Shown here: piece after piece, positions 8,560-17,790 of the stretch
Layout of the letters: every line of letters starts with the position of its first letter
Numbering within the stretch: the stretch's first letter is position 1
Assembly: GCA_017482005.1 (NCBI GenBank)
Contig: JAFUOI010000007.1
Location: 1-64,000 of the forward strand
Source of the DNA: Lachnospiraceae bacterium
GTDB lineage: Bacteria > Bacillota_A > Clostridia > Lachnospirales > Lachnospiraceae
Length of the DNA: 64,000 nucleotides
Direction: 5' to 3'
Translations under genes and position numbers: made by a program
The notes under the pieces: model-generated
Seen by the model: only the letters and a program-made list of their open reading frames with translations
What the model was told of the DNA's origin: nothing
Databases searched by the model: none

Positions 8560-9858
8560 ATGAATATTCGTTTTTATAATGCAAGAATACTTACGATGGA
8601 GGAACCGATTGAGGTTACCAACGGACAACTTTGGGTAAGCAATGAGAGAATCCTTTATGTGGGTGAGTTGAAAGAAGAATCGCAGATTTATGAAAAAATC
8701 GGCGGGGAAAAGCTGACATGGGACAGAGAAATCGACTGTGACGGCAATCTTTTAATGCCGGGATTTAAGGATGCACATGCCCACTCGGCAATGGTTTTAT
8801 TCCGCTCTGTTGCTGACGATGAGCCGCTTCAGGGGTGGTTGGAAAAGCGTATTTTTCCTGTGGAAGCGAAGATGACAGGCGAGGACGTCTATGAATTGAC
8901 AAGAATGTCCGTGTTAGAGTATCTGACAAGCGGTGTGACTGCAGTGTTTGATATGTATCTGACACCGGAGACGATTATTGATGCGTACACAGATTGCGGA
9001 ATGCGAAATGTACAGGTGAGCGGTATTAACAATTTCGGACCGGAACCGCACGTGATGGAAGAACGTTTTTTGAAACTTAACGGTAAGAACAGTCTTTCTT
9101 CTTATATGCTCGGTCTTCATGCGGAATACACATGTTCCATGGAACTGCTTGAGACGATTGCGGCGATGGTACAAAAATATAAAGCACCGTTTTTTGCACA
9201 CAATTCCGAGACAGAACTGGAAGTAAAAGAATGCTTTGAACGTTATGGTATGTCGCCGACCCAGCTGTTTGATAAACTGGGATTGTATGATTTCGGCGGT
9301 GGCGGATACCACTGTATTTATTTTGATGATAAGGATTTTGAAATATTTAAAAAGAGAGGACTTACGGCAGTAACCAATCCGGCGTCTAACCTGAAACTGG
9401 CAAGTGGAATTGCACCGGTGCAGCGTTTTCTGAAAGAAGGAATTCCGGTGGCAATAGGAACAGACGGTGCAGGAAGCAACAATTGTCTGGATATGTTCCG
9501 TGAGATGTTCCTTGTGACAGGACTTGCCAAGTATCTGAATAAAGACGCGGCCAGCGTGGATGCTTTGGATGTACTTCGTATGGCGACGGTAAACGGAGCG
9601 AAAGCCATGGGACTTATGGACTGTGATGTGTTAGCAGAAGGTAAATATGCGGATATCATCATGATTGATATGCATCAGCCGAATATGCAGCCAATCAATA
9701 ATATCGCCAAGAATATTGTATATAGCGGAAGCAAACAGAACGTTAAGATGACAATGATTAATGGCAGGATTTTATATGAAGACGGAAGATTTTATATTGG
9801 AGAAGATCCGGAAGAACTTTACCGCAAAGCAAATACCATTGCAGAAAGGTTAAAATAA
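8560..9858 (+). CDS. Metal-dependent amidohydrolase (MtaD/SsnA-like nucleoside deaminase family)
   Basis: A 432-residue TIM-barrel amidohydrolase of the ATZ/TRZ type. Metal ligands are visible as HAH (His73, His75), LHAEYT, the YHCIYF histidine and GTDGAGSNNCLDMF with its Asp. This subgroup includes 5-methylthioadenosine/S-adenosylhomocysteine deaminases, and the position after nucleoside phosphorylase and cytidine deaminase genes supports a purine or nucleoside substrate. The exact substrate cannot be read from the sequence; SsnA-like or guanine-deaminase-like activity remains possible. GAGAGGAAG lies about 8 bases before the ATG. Confidence 0.82.
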   Translation: MNIRFYNARILTMEEPIEVTNGQLWVSNERILYVGELKEESQIYEKIGGEKLTWDREIDCDGNLLMPGFKDAHAHSAMVLFRSVADDEPLQGWLEKRIFPVEAKMTGEDVYELTRMSVLEYLTSGVTAVFDMYLTPETIIDAYTDCGMRNVQVSGINNFGPEPHVMEERFLKLNGKNSLSSYMLGLHAEYTCSMELLETIAAMVQKYKAPFFAHNSETELEVKECFERYGMSPTQLFDKLGLYDFGGGGYHCIYFDDKDFEIFKKRGLTAVTNPASNLKLASGIAPVQRFLKEGIPVAIGTDGAGSNNCLDMFREMFLVTGLAKYLNKDAASVDALDVLRMATVNGAKAMGLMDCDVLAEGKYADIIMIDMHQPNMQPINNIAKNIVYSGSKQNVKMTMINGRILYEDGRFYIGEDPEELYRKANTIAERLK

Positions 9859-9860
9859 GC

Positions 9861-11546
9861 ATGGAATATATCATTTTCGGTGCAGCGGTCATTTTATTTC
9901 TTATTCTATACATGATCCGCTGCGTACTGGATGAAAAGAGAAGGAAAAAAGAGTTTAAAAAAAAGCTGTATGAAGATTACGGTAAAATATCGGATAAAAA
10001 ATATCCGGAGGGAAGACTTGCCACGATGGCAAAACGATTGGAAAAACTTCCGGAAACAGAAGGGGATTGTTTTCGTATTGATGCGATTACATGGAACGAT
10101 TTGGATATGGATCGGGTATTTTGCCGTATGGACTACACTTTTTCAGCCACCGGAGAAGAAATGCTTTATCGCATTTTGAGATGTCCGTGTACGGAGGAAG
10201 CGGAATTACAAAAGAGAGAACAGCTGATCCGATATTTCATGGAACAGGAAGATAGCAGAGTAGCCCTTCAAATGTTGTATGCGCAGATCGGAAGAACCGG
10301 AAAATATTCCATTTATGAATATATGGATTATTTGGAAAATCTTCAGGAGCGTCGCAATACGAAGCATTACATTGTGCTTGCGGCAATGGTTGCGGCGATA
10401 ATTCTTTGCTTTTTCAATTTGGGATATGGTTTGACTGCATTGGCAGTGCTTCTTTGCTACAATTTGATAACATATTTTAAAGAAAAGGGTGAAATTGATC
10501 CTTATATTACAACATTTGCGTATGTTCTCCGGATACTTAAGATGGAAAGTCTTTTTTCCGGATATAAAATCGGTATTATAAAAGAATATGTGGAGGATAT
10601 GGACGAGAAACGCCGGAAATTCGGTAAGTTTGCCCGGTTTTCATCCCTTCTTACGGCACAGAACAGTATGAGTGGTAATCCTCTTGATATTTTTGTGGAT
10701 TATATGCGCATGGGGCTGCACCTGAATCTGATTAAATTTAATACCATGCTTGCCGAGTGTAAAAAATACAAAGCAGATATTATTTCCATTATTGAGACGA
10801 TGGGATATATTGAGAGTATGATTTCCATCGGGGCATACAGAGCAAGCATGGATGAGTATTGTGAGCCGGATTTTACGATGGCGGAAAAGAAAATGGAAGC
10901 GAAAGAAATCGCACATCCTCTTTTGGAACATCCGGTATGTAATTCTTTTGCAATCGAAAAAGGTATGCTTTTGACAGGTTCAAACGCTTCCGGAAAATCC
11001 ACATTTTTGAAGACGGTGGCGGTGGCGCAGATTATGGCGCAGTCGGTACACACAGTATGTGCAAAGGAATACAAAACGACGTTTTATCGCATGTACACTT
11101 CCATGGCACTTCGGGATGATATGGAGAGCAGCGAAAGCTACTTTATTGTGGAGATTAAAGCGTTGAAACGTATTATCGATGCGGCAGATGCGGATAAGGT
11201 TCCTGTTCTTTGTTTTGTGGATGAAGTGCTGCGGGGAACCAATACAGTGGAACGTATCGCGGCGGCATCGCAGATATTGGAGCAGACAGCGCAGGACGGC
11301 GTATTTTGTTTTGCTGCGACCCATGATATCGAGTTGACGACTCTGTTGCAAAAAGAGTATGTAAATTATCATTTTGAGGAAACTATAAGTGAGAATGATG
11401 TAAAATTTAATTATTTACTCAAAGAAGGAAAGGCGACGAGCCGAAATGCGATTAAGCTTCTTGCGGTACTCGGGTATGAAAAAGGAATTATCACAAGTGC
11501 GGAAGAGCGGGCGAACAGGTTTTTGCAATGCGGTGAGTGGAAGTAA
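9861..11546 (+). CDS. Membrane-anchored MutS-like ATPase (no mismatch-recognition domain)
   Basis: A 561-residue protein whose C-terminal third is a MutS ATPase: Walker A GSNASGKS at about 373-380, Walker B LCFVDEVLRGTNTVER, and FAATHDIELTTLL. The N-terminus starts with a membrane helix (residues 2-21), and two more hydrophobic helices lie near 172-205. The mismatch-binding and connector domains of MutS are absent, though the middle region resembles the MutS lever/core helices. These membrane MutS relatives are common in Clostridia but their role is not known; canonical mismatch repair is unlikely. The ATG is 2 bases after the amidohydrolase stop. Confidence 0.85.
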   Translation: MEYIIFGAAVILFLILYMIRCVLDEKRRKKEFKKKLYEDYGKISDKKYPEGRLATMAKRLEKLPETEGDCFRIDAITWNDLDMDRVFCRMDYTFSATGEEMLYRILRCPCTEEAELQKREQLIRYFMEQEDSRVALQMLYAQIGRTGKYSIYEYMDYLENLQERRNTKHYIVLAAMVAAIILCFFNLGYGLTALAVLLCYNLITYFKEKGEIDPYITTFAYVLRILKMESLFSGYKIGIIKEYVEDMDEKRRKFGKFARFSSLLTAQNSMSGNPLDIFVDYMRMGLHLNLIKFNTMLAECKKYKADIISIIETMGYIESMISIGAYRASMDEYCEPDFTMAEKKMEAKEIAHPLLEHPVCNSFAIEKGMLLTGSNASGKSTFLKTVAVAQIMAQSVHTVCAKEYKTTFYRMYTSMALRDDMESSESYFIVEIKALKRIIDAADADKVPVLCFVDEVLRGTNTVERIAAASQILEQTAQDGVFCFAATHDIELTTLLQKEYVNYHFEETISENDVKFNYLLKEGKATSRNAIKLLAVLGYEKGIITSAEERANRFLQCGEWK

Positions 11547-11595
11547 GACTACGTAATCAGGGCTTTATATATAGTAAAGATATGGTTTGCAGACC

Positions 11596-11625
11596 TTGAC
11601 GTTAATGCCTGGAAAGTGGTATGAT
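11596..11625 (+). promoter_or_regulatory. Sigma-A-type promoter of the 56-residue membrane peptide gene
   Basis: TTGACG (11596-11601), 18 bases, TATGAT (11620-11625), then GGAGG and an ATG about 28 bases further on. Confidence 0.7.
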
Positions 11626-11652
11626 ATGGGAAGTGATTGGAGGTAACAGACA

Positions 11653-11823
11653 ATGAACAATCTGATTTTATTTGTGAATACATTTTTATCTTATATTGTG
11701 TTAATGATCGTCATTGCAATTGTAGCAGCGCTAGGTTTTTGGGCGGGTTCTATCTGGAGAAAATCTAAAAATGCCAAGGACGCAGCGATGCTGGAAGAAA
11801 CGGAAACGACAGAAACGGAATAG
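11653..11823 (+). CDS. Small single-pass membrane protein (56 residues), unknown function
   Basis: A short gene below usual length cutoffs. It has its own promoter, a GGAGGTAACAGACA ribosome binding site, ATG at 11653 and TAG at 11821-11823, then a terminator. The product has one long hydrophobic helix (residues about 4-34, rich in V/I/L/A, ending GFWAGSIW), a basic stop-transfer stretch (RKSKNAK), and an acidic Glu/Thr tail (EETETTETE). The topology is N-out or hairpin-free single pass. I do not recognise a family. The complete promoter-RBS-ORF-terminator set argues that it is real. Confidence 0.75.
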   Translation: MNNLILFVNTFLSYIVLMIVIAIVAALGFWAGSIWRKSKNAKDAAMLEETETTETE

Positions 11824-11831
11824 TATAAAGC

Positions 11832-11870
11832 ACAGGTGTTCAAAGGGATTTGGACGCCTGTTTTCTTTTT
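11832..11870 (+). terminator. Terminator after the small membrane protein gene
   Basis: ACAGGTGTTC pairs with GGACGCCTGT (two G-T wobbles), followed by TTTTCTTTTT. Confidence 0.75.
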
Positions 11871-11893
11871 GATGTGAAGGAGTGAATGATAGT

Positions 11894-12658
11894 TTGAGAG
11901 AAAAAAGATACGATATCCTTTTGTGGGATGTTGACGGAACGCTCCTTAATTTTTTGAAATCCGAGAGATGGGCATTGACAGAAGCTTTTTTATCCTACGG
12001 GATTGAGATTGATGATGAAGTGATCGCGGTATACTCGGCAATTAACGATTCTTTCTGGAAACGTTTGGAACTTGGTGAGGTTACCAAAGAGCAGGTTCTC
12101 AAAGGACGTTTTGAAAAGCTGTTTGAGGAATTTTTGCCGCAGGGACGTTTGGCAGAAAAACGGATGGATGCGGAACACTTAAGTAAGATAGAAATTGCGG
12201 AGTTTCAGCATAAATATCAAAGAAATCTGGGAAGTGTTTATTTTTATTTGGAAGACTCTCTTTCTCTGTGCAAAAAATTGAAAGAGGAAGGATTTTTACA
12301 GTACATTATCACAAACGGAGTGGAGTGGACACAGCGGAACAAACTTCATTTGGCAGGATTTGATTCTGTGATGGAGGACATCTACATATCGGAGGTAATC
12401 GGCTATAATAAACCGGATGTAAAATTTTTTGACCGGTGTCTCCTAAGAATACAAGAGGGGATTGATAGACGCAGGGTACTGGTAATCGGTGATTCCATGA
12501 CTTCGGATATGAAGGGGGCTGAAAATGCCGGACTTGACAGTTGTCTGTATGCGCCGGGAAGTTTTCCGTCTGAGAAACCGGATTCGGTTACTTATCAAAT
12601 TGCAAGTTTGTGGGATGTGGAGGAACTGATATGGCAAAATCAGAAGGACAGAAATTAA
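11894..12658 (+). CDS. YjjG-type HAD hydrolase (nucleotidase)
   Basis: A HAD phosphatase with motif I DVDGTLLNF, motif II ITNG and motif III/IV NKPDVKFF ... VIGDSMTSDMKGA. The closest known type is YjjG, a pyrimidine nucleotidase that cleans up noncanonical nucleotides. A GTG at 11882 is also in frame, but it overlaps the AAGGAG ribosome binding site (11877-11882); the TTG at 11894, 11 bases downstream of that site, gives the usual short N-terminus (MREKRYDILLWDVDGT). The end overlaps the WYL regulator gene by 28 bases. Confidence 0.85.
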   Translation: MREKRYDILLWDVDGTLLNFLKSERWALTEAFLSYGIEIDDEVIAVYSAINDSFWKRLELGEVTKEQVLKGRFEKLFEEFLPQGRLAEKRMDAEHLSKIEIAEFQHKYQRNLGSVYFYLEDSLSLCKKLKEEGFLQYIITNGVEWTQRNKLHLAGFDSVMEDIYISEVIGYNKPDVKFFDRCLLRIQEGIDRRRVLVIGDSMTSDMKGAENAGLDSCLYAPGSFPSEKPDSVTYQIASLWDVEELIWQNQKDRN

Positions 12659-13635
12659 AACTTCTATATATACTGAAGCTTCTTTCTGAGAGAACGGATG
12701 AGGAGCATGCGATTTCGACACCGGAGATTATTAAAGCACTTGAAGGGGAAGAAATCTGTGTCGAGCGTAAAACCGTGTACGCAGATATTCAGGCACTGCA
12801 GGAGTTTGGATATGACATTCTTGTATCCAAAAAGCGAGGTAACAGCGGATATTATATGGCGAGCAGGGAGTTTGAACTGGCAGAGCTGAAACTTCTTGTG
12901 GATGCGGTCCAGTCGTCCAAATTTGTTACAGCGAAAAAGTCGAAAGAGCTGATCGGAAAGCTGGAGAAACTTTCAAGTCAGCATGAGGCAAAGCAGCTTC
13001 AACGTCAAGTGTATGTTTCCGATCGGAATAAAAATAGTAACGAGAGTATTTATTACAGTGTCGACGATATTCATAAAGCCATGCAGGATAATAAAATGAT
13101 CCGTTTCCGTTATTATGACTGGGGAGCGGACAAGCAGATGCATTTCCGTAAGGACGGTGCATTTTATGAAGTAAGTCCGTATTTTCTTGTATGGAAGGAT
13201 GAAAACTATTATCTTGTTGCCTTTGATGAAAATGATGCCATTATGAAACATTACCGGGTGGATAAAATGAGTGCACTCTCTGTTGTTAAGAGGGACAGAG
13301 AAGGGATGGAGGAAGCTAAGAAAATTAATCCTGCAATTTATACACAGCAGAATTTCGGCATGTTTGCAGGACAGGAGCAGATGATAACCCTTCAGTTTCC
13401 GGAAAAACAGATTGGAATCATTATCGACCGTTTCGGGAAAGAAGTTGATATTAGAAACCGCGGAGAAGGAATCTGTTCGGCGAGGGTTAAAGTTGCTGTG
13501 TCGAACCAGTTTTTCGGATGGCTTACAGGTCTGGGCGGTCAGATAAGAATTCTGAAACCGGATGCGGTTGCGGAGAATTATTGCGATTATTTAAGCGAAA
13601 TATTACAGGCATACAGAAAGGAAGGAAAAATATGA
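12631..13635 (+). CDS. WYL-domain transcriptional regulator
   Basis: A 334-residue regulator with an N-terminal helix-turn-helix (residues 8-70: KLKLLYILKLLSERT, ERKTVYADIQALQEFGYDI, the DeoR/HTH_11 pattern), a WYL domain from about 140 to 215 (IRFRYYDWG, YEVSPYFLVWKDENYYLVAFD, HYRVDKM) and a WCX-type C-terminus. WYL domains bind nucleic acids or nucleotides and control many stress and defence functions. The ATG at 12631 has GGAGG seven bases upstream. It overlaps the HAD gene upstream and shares ATGA with the aminotransferase gene downstream; its target is not apparent. Confidence 0.9.
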   Translation: MAKSEGQKLKLLYILKLLSERTDEEHAISTPEIIKALEGEEICVERKTVYADIQALQEFGYDILVSKKRGNSGYYMASREFELAELKLLVDAVQSSKFVTAKKSKELIGKLEKLSSQHEAKQLQRQVYVSDRNKNSNESIYYSVDDIHKAMQDNKMIRFRYYDWGADKQMHFRKDGAFYEVSPYFLVWKDENYYLVAFDENDAIMKHYRVDKMSALSVVKRDREGMEEAKKINPAIYTQQNFGMFAGQEQMITLQFPEKQIGIIIDRFGKEVDIRNRGEGICSARVKVAVSNQFFGWLTGLGGQIRILKPDAVAENYCDYLSEILQAYRKEGKI

Positions 13636-14798
13636 AACCATTATCAAGCAAAGTCAGTCAGGTAGAAGAAGGTATTTTTCAGGTATTAAATGAAAAGAAA
13701 AATGAAAGAATAAAACAGGGAGGAAAAGTGTACAATTTTTCGGTAGGCACACCGGATTTTAAACCGGCACAGCATATTGTGGATGCTGTAGTGGAAGCAT
13801 GTAAAAAACCGGAGAATTACAAATATGCACTTGCGGATCTTCCGGAACTTACACAGGCGGTTATAGAACGTTTTGATAAGAGATACGGTGTTGCTTTAAA
13901 ACCGGATGAAATCACTTCGGTCTATGGTTCCCAGGAAGGAATGGCACACATCGGATTTTGTATGTTTGATCCGGGCGATGTAGTACTTGTACCGAATCCT
14001 GGTTATCCGATTTTTGAGATTGGTCCGGCGCTTACGGGGGCAAAGGTGGAAACCTATGATTTGATAGAGGAGAAAGGCTATCTTCCGAATCTTTCTTCCA
14101 TTAATCCGGAAGTTGTAAAAGCTGCCAAAGCAATTATTGTGTCTTATCCGCTCAATCCGGTTTGTAAATGTGCGCCGCCATCCTTTTATGAGGAATTGAT
14201 TGCGTGGGCAAAGGAGAACGAAATCTGGGTTATTCATGACAATGCTTATTCGGACATTATTTATGACGGAAGAGTAGGACGCTCATTCCTTTCCTATCCC
14301 GGTGCCAAAGAAGTTGGTGTGGAGTTTTATTCCCTGTCAAAATCTTTTAACTATACGGGAGCAAGAATGGGATTTCTTGTGGGAAATTCGGAAGTAGTAC
14401 AGGCATTTAAGAAAATCCGCAGCCAAATTGATTACGGAACCTTTTTGCCGGTACAGTATGGAGCAATTGCGGCATTGACCGGTCCGGTCGATAATATTTT
14501 GGAACAGTGTAAACAGTACGAGGAGAGAAGAAATGCTCTCTGTGACGGATTTACACAAATCGGATGGGATTTTGAGCGGAGTGAAGGAACCATGTTTGCG
14601 TGGACAAAGATTCCGCCTGCATATGGACAGGATGATGTAAAATTTGTTATGGACCTGTTTGAGAAGAGTGGTGTTCTCTGTACACCGGGAAGCAGCTTCG
14701 GCAGTCTCGGTGCAGGACATGTGCGTTTTGCTCTTGTTCTTCCGGTGGAGACGATCCGGGAAGCAATCGAGTCAGTCAAAAACAGCAAAATGTTTTAG
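13632..14798 (+). CDS. Class I/II aminotransferase (LL-diaminopimelate aminotransferase-like)
   Basis: A 388-residue PLP enzyme of fold type I. The PLP lysine is in SLSKSFNYTGARMG, and the FVFxS-like GSQEGMAH, PNPGYPIF and WVIHDNAYSDIIYDG segments match the aspartate/LL-DAP aminotransferase group. The widely conserved NPTG is NPVC here. The ATG at 13632 overlaps the regulator stop (ATGA) and follows GAAGGAAAAAT. The true substrate could be aspartate, alanine or LL-diaminopimelate. A terminator ends the unit. Confidence 0.85.
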   Translation: MKPLSSKVSQVEEGIFQVLNEKKNERIKQGGKVYNFSVGTPDFKPAQHIVDAVVEACKKPENYKYALADLPELTQAVIERFDKRYGVALKPDEITSVYGSQEGMAHIGFCMFDPGDVVLVPNPGYPIFEIGPALTGAKVETYDLIEEKGYLPNLSSINPEVVKAAKAIIVSYPLNPVCKCAPPSFYEELIAWAKENEIWVIHDNAYSDIIYDGRVGRSFLSYPGAKEVGVEFYSLSKSFNYTGARMGFLVGNSEVVQAFKKIRSQIDYGTFLPVQYGAIAALTGPVDNILEQCKQYEERRNALCDGFTQIGWDFERSEGTMFAWTKIPPAYGQDDVKFVMDLFEKSGVLCTPGSSFGSLGAGHVRFALVLPVETIREAIESVKNSKMF

Positions 14799-14824
14799 CG
14801 TTTTCGGTCAATGTAATAACAGAC

Positions 14825-14867
14825 AAAGGGGCTTGTGATTTGACACAAATTAAGGCTCCTTTTTTTG
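14825..14867 (+). terminator. Terminator after the aminotransferase gene
   Basis: AAAGGGGCTTGTG pairs with CACAAATTAAGGCTCCTTT (nested stems TTGTG/CACAA and the outer arm with wobbles), followed by seven T. Confidence 0.75.
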
Positions 14868-14891
14868 TGCATTTTTTCCAACCCATTTAAG

Positions 14892-14920
14892 TTGACATTG
14901 GCACATTTGTCTTTTATACT
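14892..14920 (+). promoter_or_regulatory. Sigma-A-type promoter of nrdDG
   Basis: TTGACA (14892-14897), 17 bases, TATACT (14915-14920): near consensus. Two NrdR-like boxes lie just downstream, so repression would act on early transcription. Confidence 0.85.
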
Positions 14921-14933
14921 TAGTAACTGTACA

Positions 14934-14949
14934 CCACAAGATATTGTGT
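14934..14949. promoter_or_regulatory. NrdR box 1
   Basis: CCACAAGATATTGTGT fits the 16-bp NrdR consensus ACACWATATATWGTGT at 14 of 16 positions. It starts about 7 bases after the expected transcription start. Confidence 0.75.
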
Positions 14950-14965
14950 TTGTGTAAAAATTAAA

Positions 14966-14981
14966 TCACGATATAGCGTGC
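14966..14981. promoter_or_regulatory. NrdR box 2
   Basis: TCACGATATAGCGTGC fits the NrdR consensus at 11 of 16 positions. Its centre is 32 bp from box 1, about three helical turns, as known for tandem NrdR boxes. Confidence 0.65.
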
Positions 14982-15010
14982 TTATATATAAGAAAGGATT
15001 TGTAAGTTAT

Positions 15011-17200
15011 ATGGGACAGGATGTAGTGGAAAAAGGGAAAAACGGTGTGAATTACGGGGAAATGTTTCAGCCGCGCAAGGATGTAAAAGTTGTTAAAAAA
15101 GACGGCAGTCTTGAGAAATTTAATGTCCAGAAGGTTATTGATGCGGTTGGAAAATCTGCATATCGTGCCCTTACTAAATTTACGGAAGAAGAAAAGAAAC
15201 ATATATGCCGGTATGTTGTGGAAAAGGTAGATTCTCTTGAAACGGACGAGATTCCGATTCCGATTATGCATAATATTGTAGAAAGTGCACTTGAAGATGT
15301 AAAACCTGTTGTTGCAAAATCCTACAGAGATTATCGCAATTACAAACAGGATTTCGTTAAAATGATGGACGATGTTTACAAGAAGAGCCAGTCCATTATG
15401 TATGTCGGGGACAAAGAGAATGCCAATACCGATTCTGCTCTGGTTTCTACTAAGAGAAGTCTTATTTTTAACCAGTTTAATAAAGAATTGTATCAGAAAT
15501 TCTTTATGACAACGGAAGAGATTCAGGCTTGTCGTGACGGTTATATTTATGTTCATGATATGTCTGCCCGCCGTGACACTATGAACTGCTGCCTGTTTGA
15601 TGTTGCAAATGTGTTAAAAGGCGGATTTGAGATGGGTAACATCTGGTACAATGAGCCGAAATCTTTGGATGTTGCTTTTGACGTAATCGGAGATATTGTA
15701 CTTTCAGCAGCCAGCCAGCAGTACGGCGGATTTACCGTTCCGGAAGTGGACAAAATTCTTGTACCGTATGCTGAAAAATCTTATGAAAAAGCCATTGCAA
15801 AATACACAAAGCTCGGAATTGACCGCGAAACAGCAGAAGCGGAAGCCTATGCAGATGTTGTTCGTGAATTTGAACAGGGATTCCAGGGATGGGAGTACAA
15901 ATTCAATACCGTAGCTTCCAGCCGAGGTGATTATCCGTTTATCACGGTAACGGCAGGTATCGGAACTCACCGTTTTGCAAAACTTGCGACAATCTCTCTT
16001 TTAAACGTTCGTCGTCGCGGACAGGGCAAGAAAGATTGCAAGAAACCGGTACTATTCCCGAAAATTGTATTTTTATATGACGAAAATCTTCACGGACCTG
16101 GCAAGGAACTGGAAGATGTATTTGAAGCCGGCGTGAAATGTTCGGCAAAAACAATGTATCCGGATTGGTTGTCTTTGACAGGAAAAGGATATATTGCAAG
16201 TATGTACAAGCAGTACGGAAAGGTAATCTCTCCGATGGGATGTCGTGCGTTCCTTTCTCCGTGGTATGAGAGAGGCGGAATGCATCCGGCAGATGAAAAT
16301 GATTCCCCGGTTTTTGTAGGACGTTTCAATATTGGTGCGGTTTCCCTTCATTTACCGATGATTCTGGCAAAATCAAGACAGGAGAGCAAAGACTTCTATG
16401 AAGTGCTTGACTACTATCTGAATTTAATTCGTCAGCTTCATATCCGTACGTATGCATATCTCGGTGAGATGCGCGCATCTACTAACCCGCTTGCATATTG
16501 TGAAGGTGGATTTTTAAACGGAAATTTGCAGCTGCATGATAAAATCAAGCCTCTTTTGAAATATGCGACAGCATCCTTCGGAATTACGGCGTTTAATGAA
16601 TTGCAGGAACTTTACAACGGAAAATCTCTCGTGGAGGACGGTGCGTTTGCACTTGAGGTTCTTGAGCATATCAACAATAAGATTGCAGAGTTTAAAGAAG
16701 AGGATGGTAACCTCTATGCAATTTACGGTACACCGGCAGAGAATCTTTGCGGTCTTCAGGTAAAACAGTTCCGCGCGAAATACGGAATCGTGGAAGGTGT
16801 TTCTGATAAGGAATATGTATCAAACAGTTTCCATTGTCATGTGACAGAGGGAATTACCCCGATTGAAAAGCAGGATTTAGAGTATCGTTTTTGGGAACTT
16901 TCCAACGGAGGAAAGATTCAGTATGTAAAATACCCGATTGATTATAATTTAGATGCCATCAAAACATTAATCCGCCGCGCGATGGAGATGGGATTCTATG
17001 AGGGTGTCAATATGTCTTTGGCCTACTGTGACGATTGTGGTCATCAGGAGCTTGAGATGGACGTATGTCCGAAGTGCGGAAGCAGAAATCTTACGAAGAT
17101 TGATCGAATGAACGGTTATTTGGCATATTCGAGAGTACATGGAGATACACGTCTCTCAGATGCAAAAATGGCGGAGATCGCAGATCGTAAGAGTATGTAA
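15011..17200 (+). CDS. nrdD: Anaerobic (class III) ribonucleoside-triphosphate reductase
   Basis: Makes dNTPs from NTPs under anoxia using a glycyl radical. The 729-residue protein starts with an ATP-cone (VVKKDGSLEKFNVQKVIDAV), contains the catalytic barrel (FMTTEEIQACRDGYIYVHD, NCCLFD), a C-terminal zinc site (CDDC ... CPKC) and the glycyl-radical segment RMNGYLAYSR near the end. An in-frame GTG at 14978 lies inside NrdR box 2 and is not the start; the ATG at 15011 follows AAAGGA. It is cotranscribed with nrdG 12 bases downstream and very probably repressed by NrdR. Confidence 0.96.
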   Translation: MGQDVVEKGKNGVNYGEMFQPRKDVKVVKKDGSLEKFNVQKVIDAVGKSAYRALTKFTEEEKKHICRYVVEKVDSLETDEIPIPIMHNIVESALEDVKPVVAKSYRDYRNYKQDFVKMMDDVYKKSQSIMYVGDKENANTDSALVSTKRSLIFNQFNKELYQKFFMTTEEIQACRDGYIYVHDMSARRDTMNCCLFDVANVLKGGFEMGNIWYNEPKSLDVAFDVIGDIVLSAASQQYGGFTVPEVDKILVPYAEKSYEKAIAKYTKLGIDRETAEAEAYADVVREFEQGFQGWEYKFNTVASSRGDYPFITVTAGIGTHRFAKLATISLLNVRRRGQGKKDCKKPVLFPKIVFLYDENLHGPGKELEDVFEAGVKCSAKTMYPDWLSLTGKGYIASMYKQYGKVISPMGCRAFLSPWYERGGMHPADENDSPVFVGRFNIGAVSLHLPMILAKSRQESKDFYEVLDYYLNLIRQLHIRTYAYLGEMRASTNPLAYCEGGFLNGNLQLHDKIKPLLKYATASFGITAFNELQELYNGKSLVEDGAFALEVLEHINNKIAEFKEEDGNLYAIYGTPAENLCGLQVKQFRAKYGIVEGVSDKEYVSNSFHCHVTEGITPIEKQDLEYRFWELSNGGKIQYVKYPIDYNLDAIKTLIRRAMEMGFYEGVNMSLAYCDDCGHQELEMDVCPKCGSRNLTKIDRMNGYLAYSRVHGDTRLSDAKMAEIADRKSM

Positions 17201-17212
17201 AGGAAGAGTATT

Positions 17213-17722
17213 ATGAGGTATCACAATATTACACATGATGATATGTTAAATGGAGACGGTCTCAGAGTCGTTCTCTGGGTGGCAGGCTGTACCCATTGTT
17301 GCAAGGGCTGTCAGAATCCGCTTACATGGGATCCGGACGGCGGACTTGAATTTGATGAGGCTGCCAAACAGGAGATTTTTGATCAGTTAGAGAAAAGTTA
17401 TATTTCCGGAATTACGTTTTCCGGCGGGGATCCGCTCCATGCGGCAAACCGTGTCGGTGTCCGCAAATTGATGGCGGAGATCAAAGAAAAATATCCGGAT
17501 AAGACAATTTGGTTATATACCGGTGATGTGTGGGAGAAGGTTCTTCATTATCCGGCCATGCAGTATGTTGATGTGCTTGTGGATGGCGAGTATGAGGAAG
17601 CAAACCGTGACGTAAAACTCCTTTGGAAAGGAAGTTCCAACCAGCGCGTCATTGATGTACAAAAAACATTAAAGCAGACAGATCCGACAGTTCCTGTATT
17701 GCACTGTGGGGACTATGCTTAA
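17213..17722 (+). CDS. nrdG: Anaerobic ribonucleotide reductase activating enzyme (radical SAM)
   Basis: A 169-residue radical SAM activase that installs the glycyl radical on NrdD. The cluster motif is CTHCCKGC (C-x3-C-x2-C), followed by QNPLTWDPDGG and the SAM-binding FSGGDPLH. The length is standard for NrdG. The ATG is preceded by AAAGGAAGAG, and it follows nrdD in the same operon. Confidence 0.96.
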   Translation: MRYHNITHDDMLNGDGLRVVLWVAGCTHCCKGCQNPLTWDPDGGLEFDEAAKQEIFDQLEKSYISGITFSGGDPLHAANRVGVRKLMAEIKEKYPDKTIWLYTGDVWEKVLHYPAMQYVDVLVDGEYEEANRDVKLLWKGSSNQRVIDVQKTLKQTDPTVPVLHCGDYA

Positions 17723-17749
17723 ATTGATTTGTGTTTTGAGATGAGATGG

Positions 17750-17790
17750 GCTCATGTTCGGGTTTTAAGAACTTGAATATGAGCTTGTTT
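17750..17790 (+). terminator. Likely terminator after nrdG
   Basis: GCTCATGTTC (17750-17759) pairs with GAATATGAGC (17775-17784) with one wobble, followed by the weak T-tract TTGTTTATT. The rest of the 350-bp gap to the response regulator holds a G-rich stretch and the inverted-word array described separately. Confidence 0.65.
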
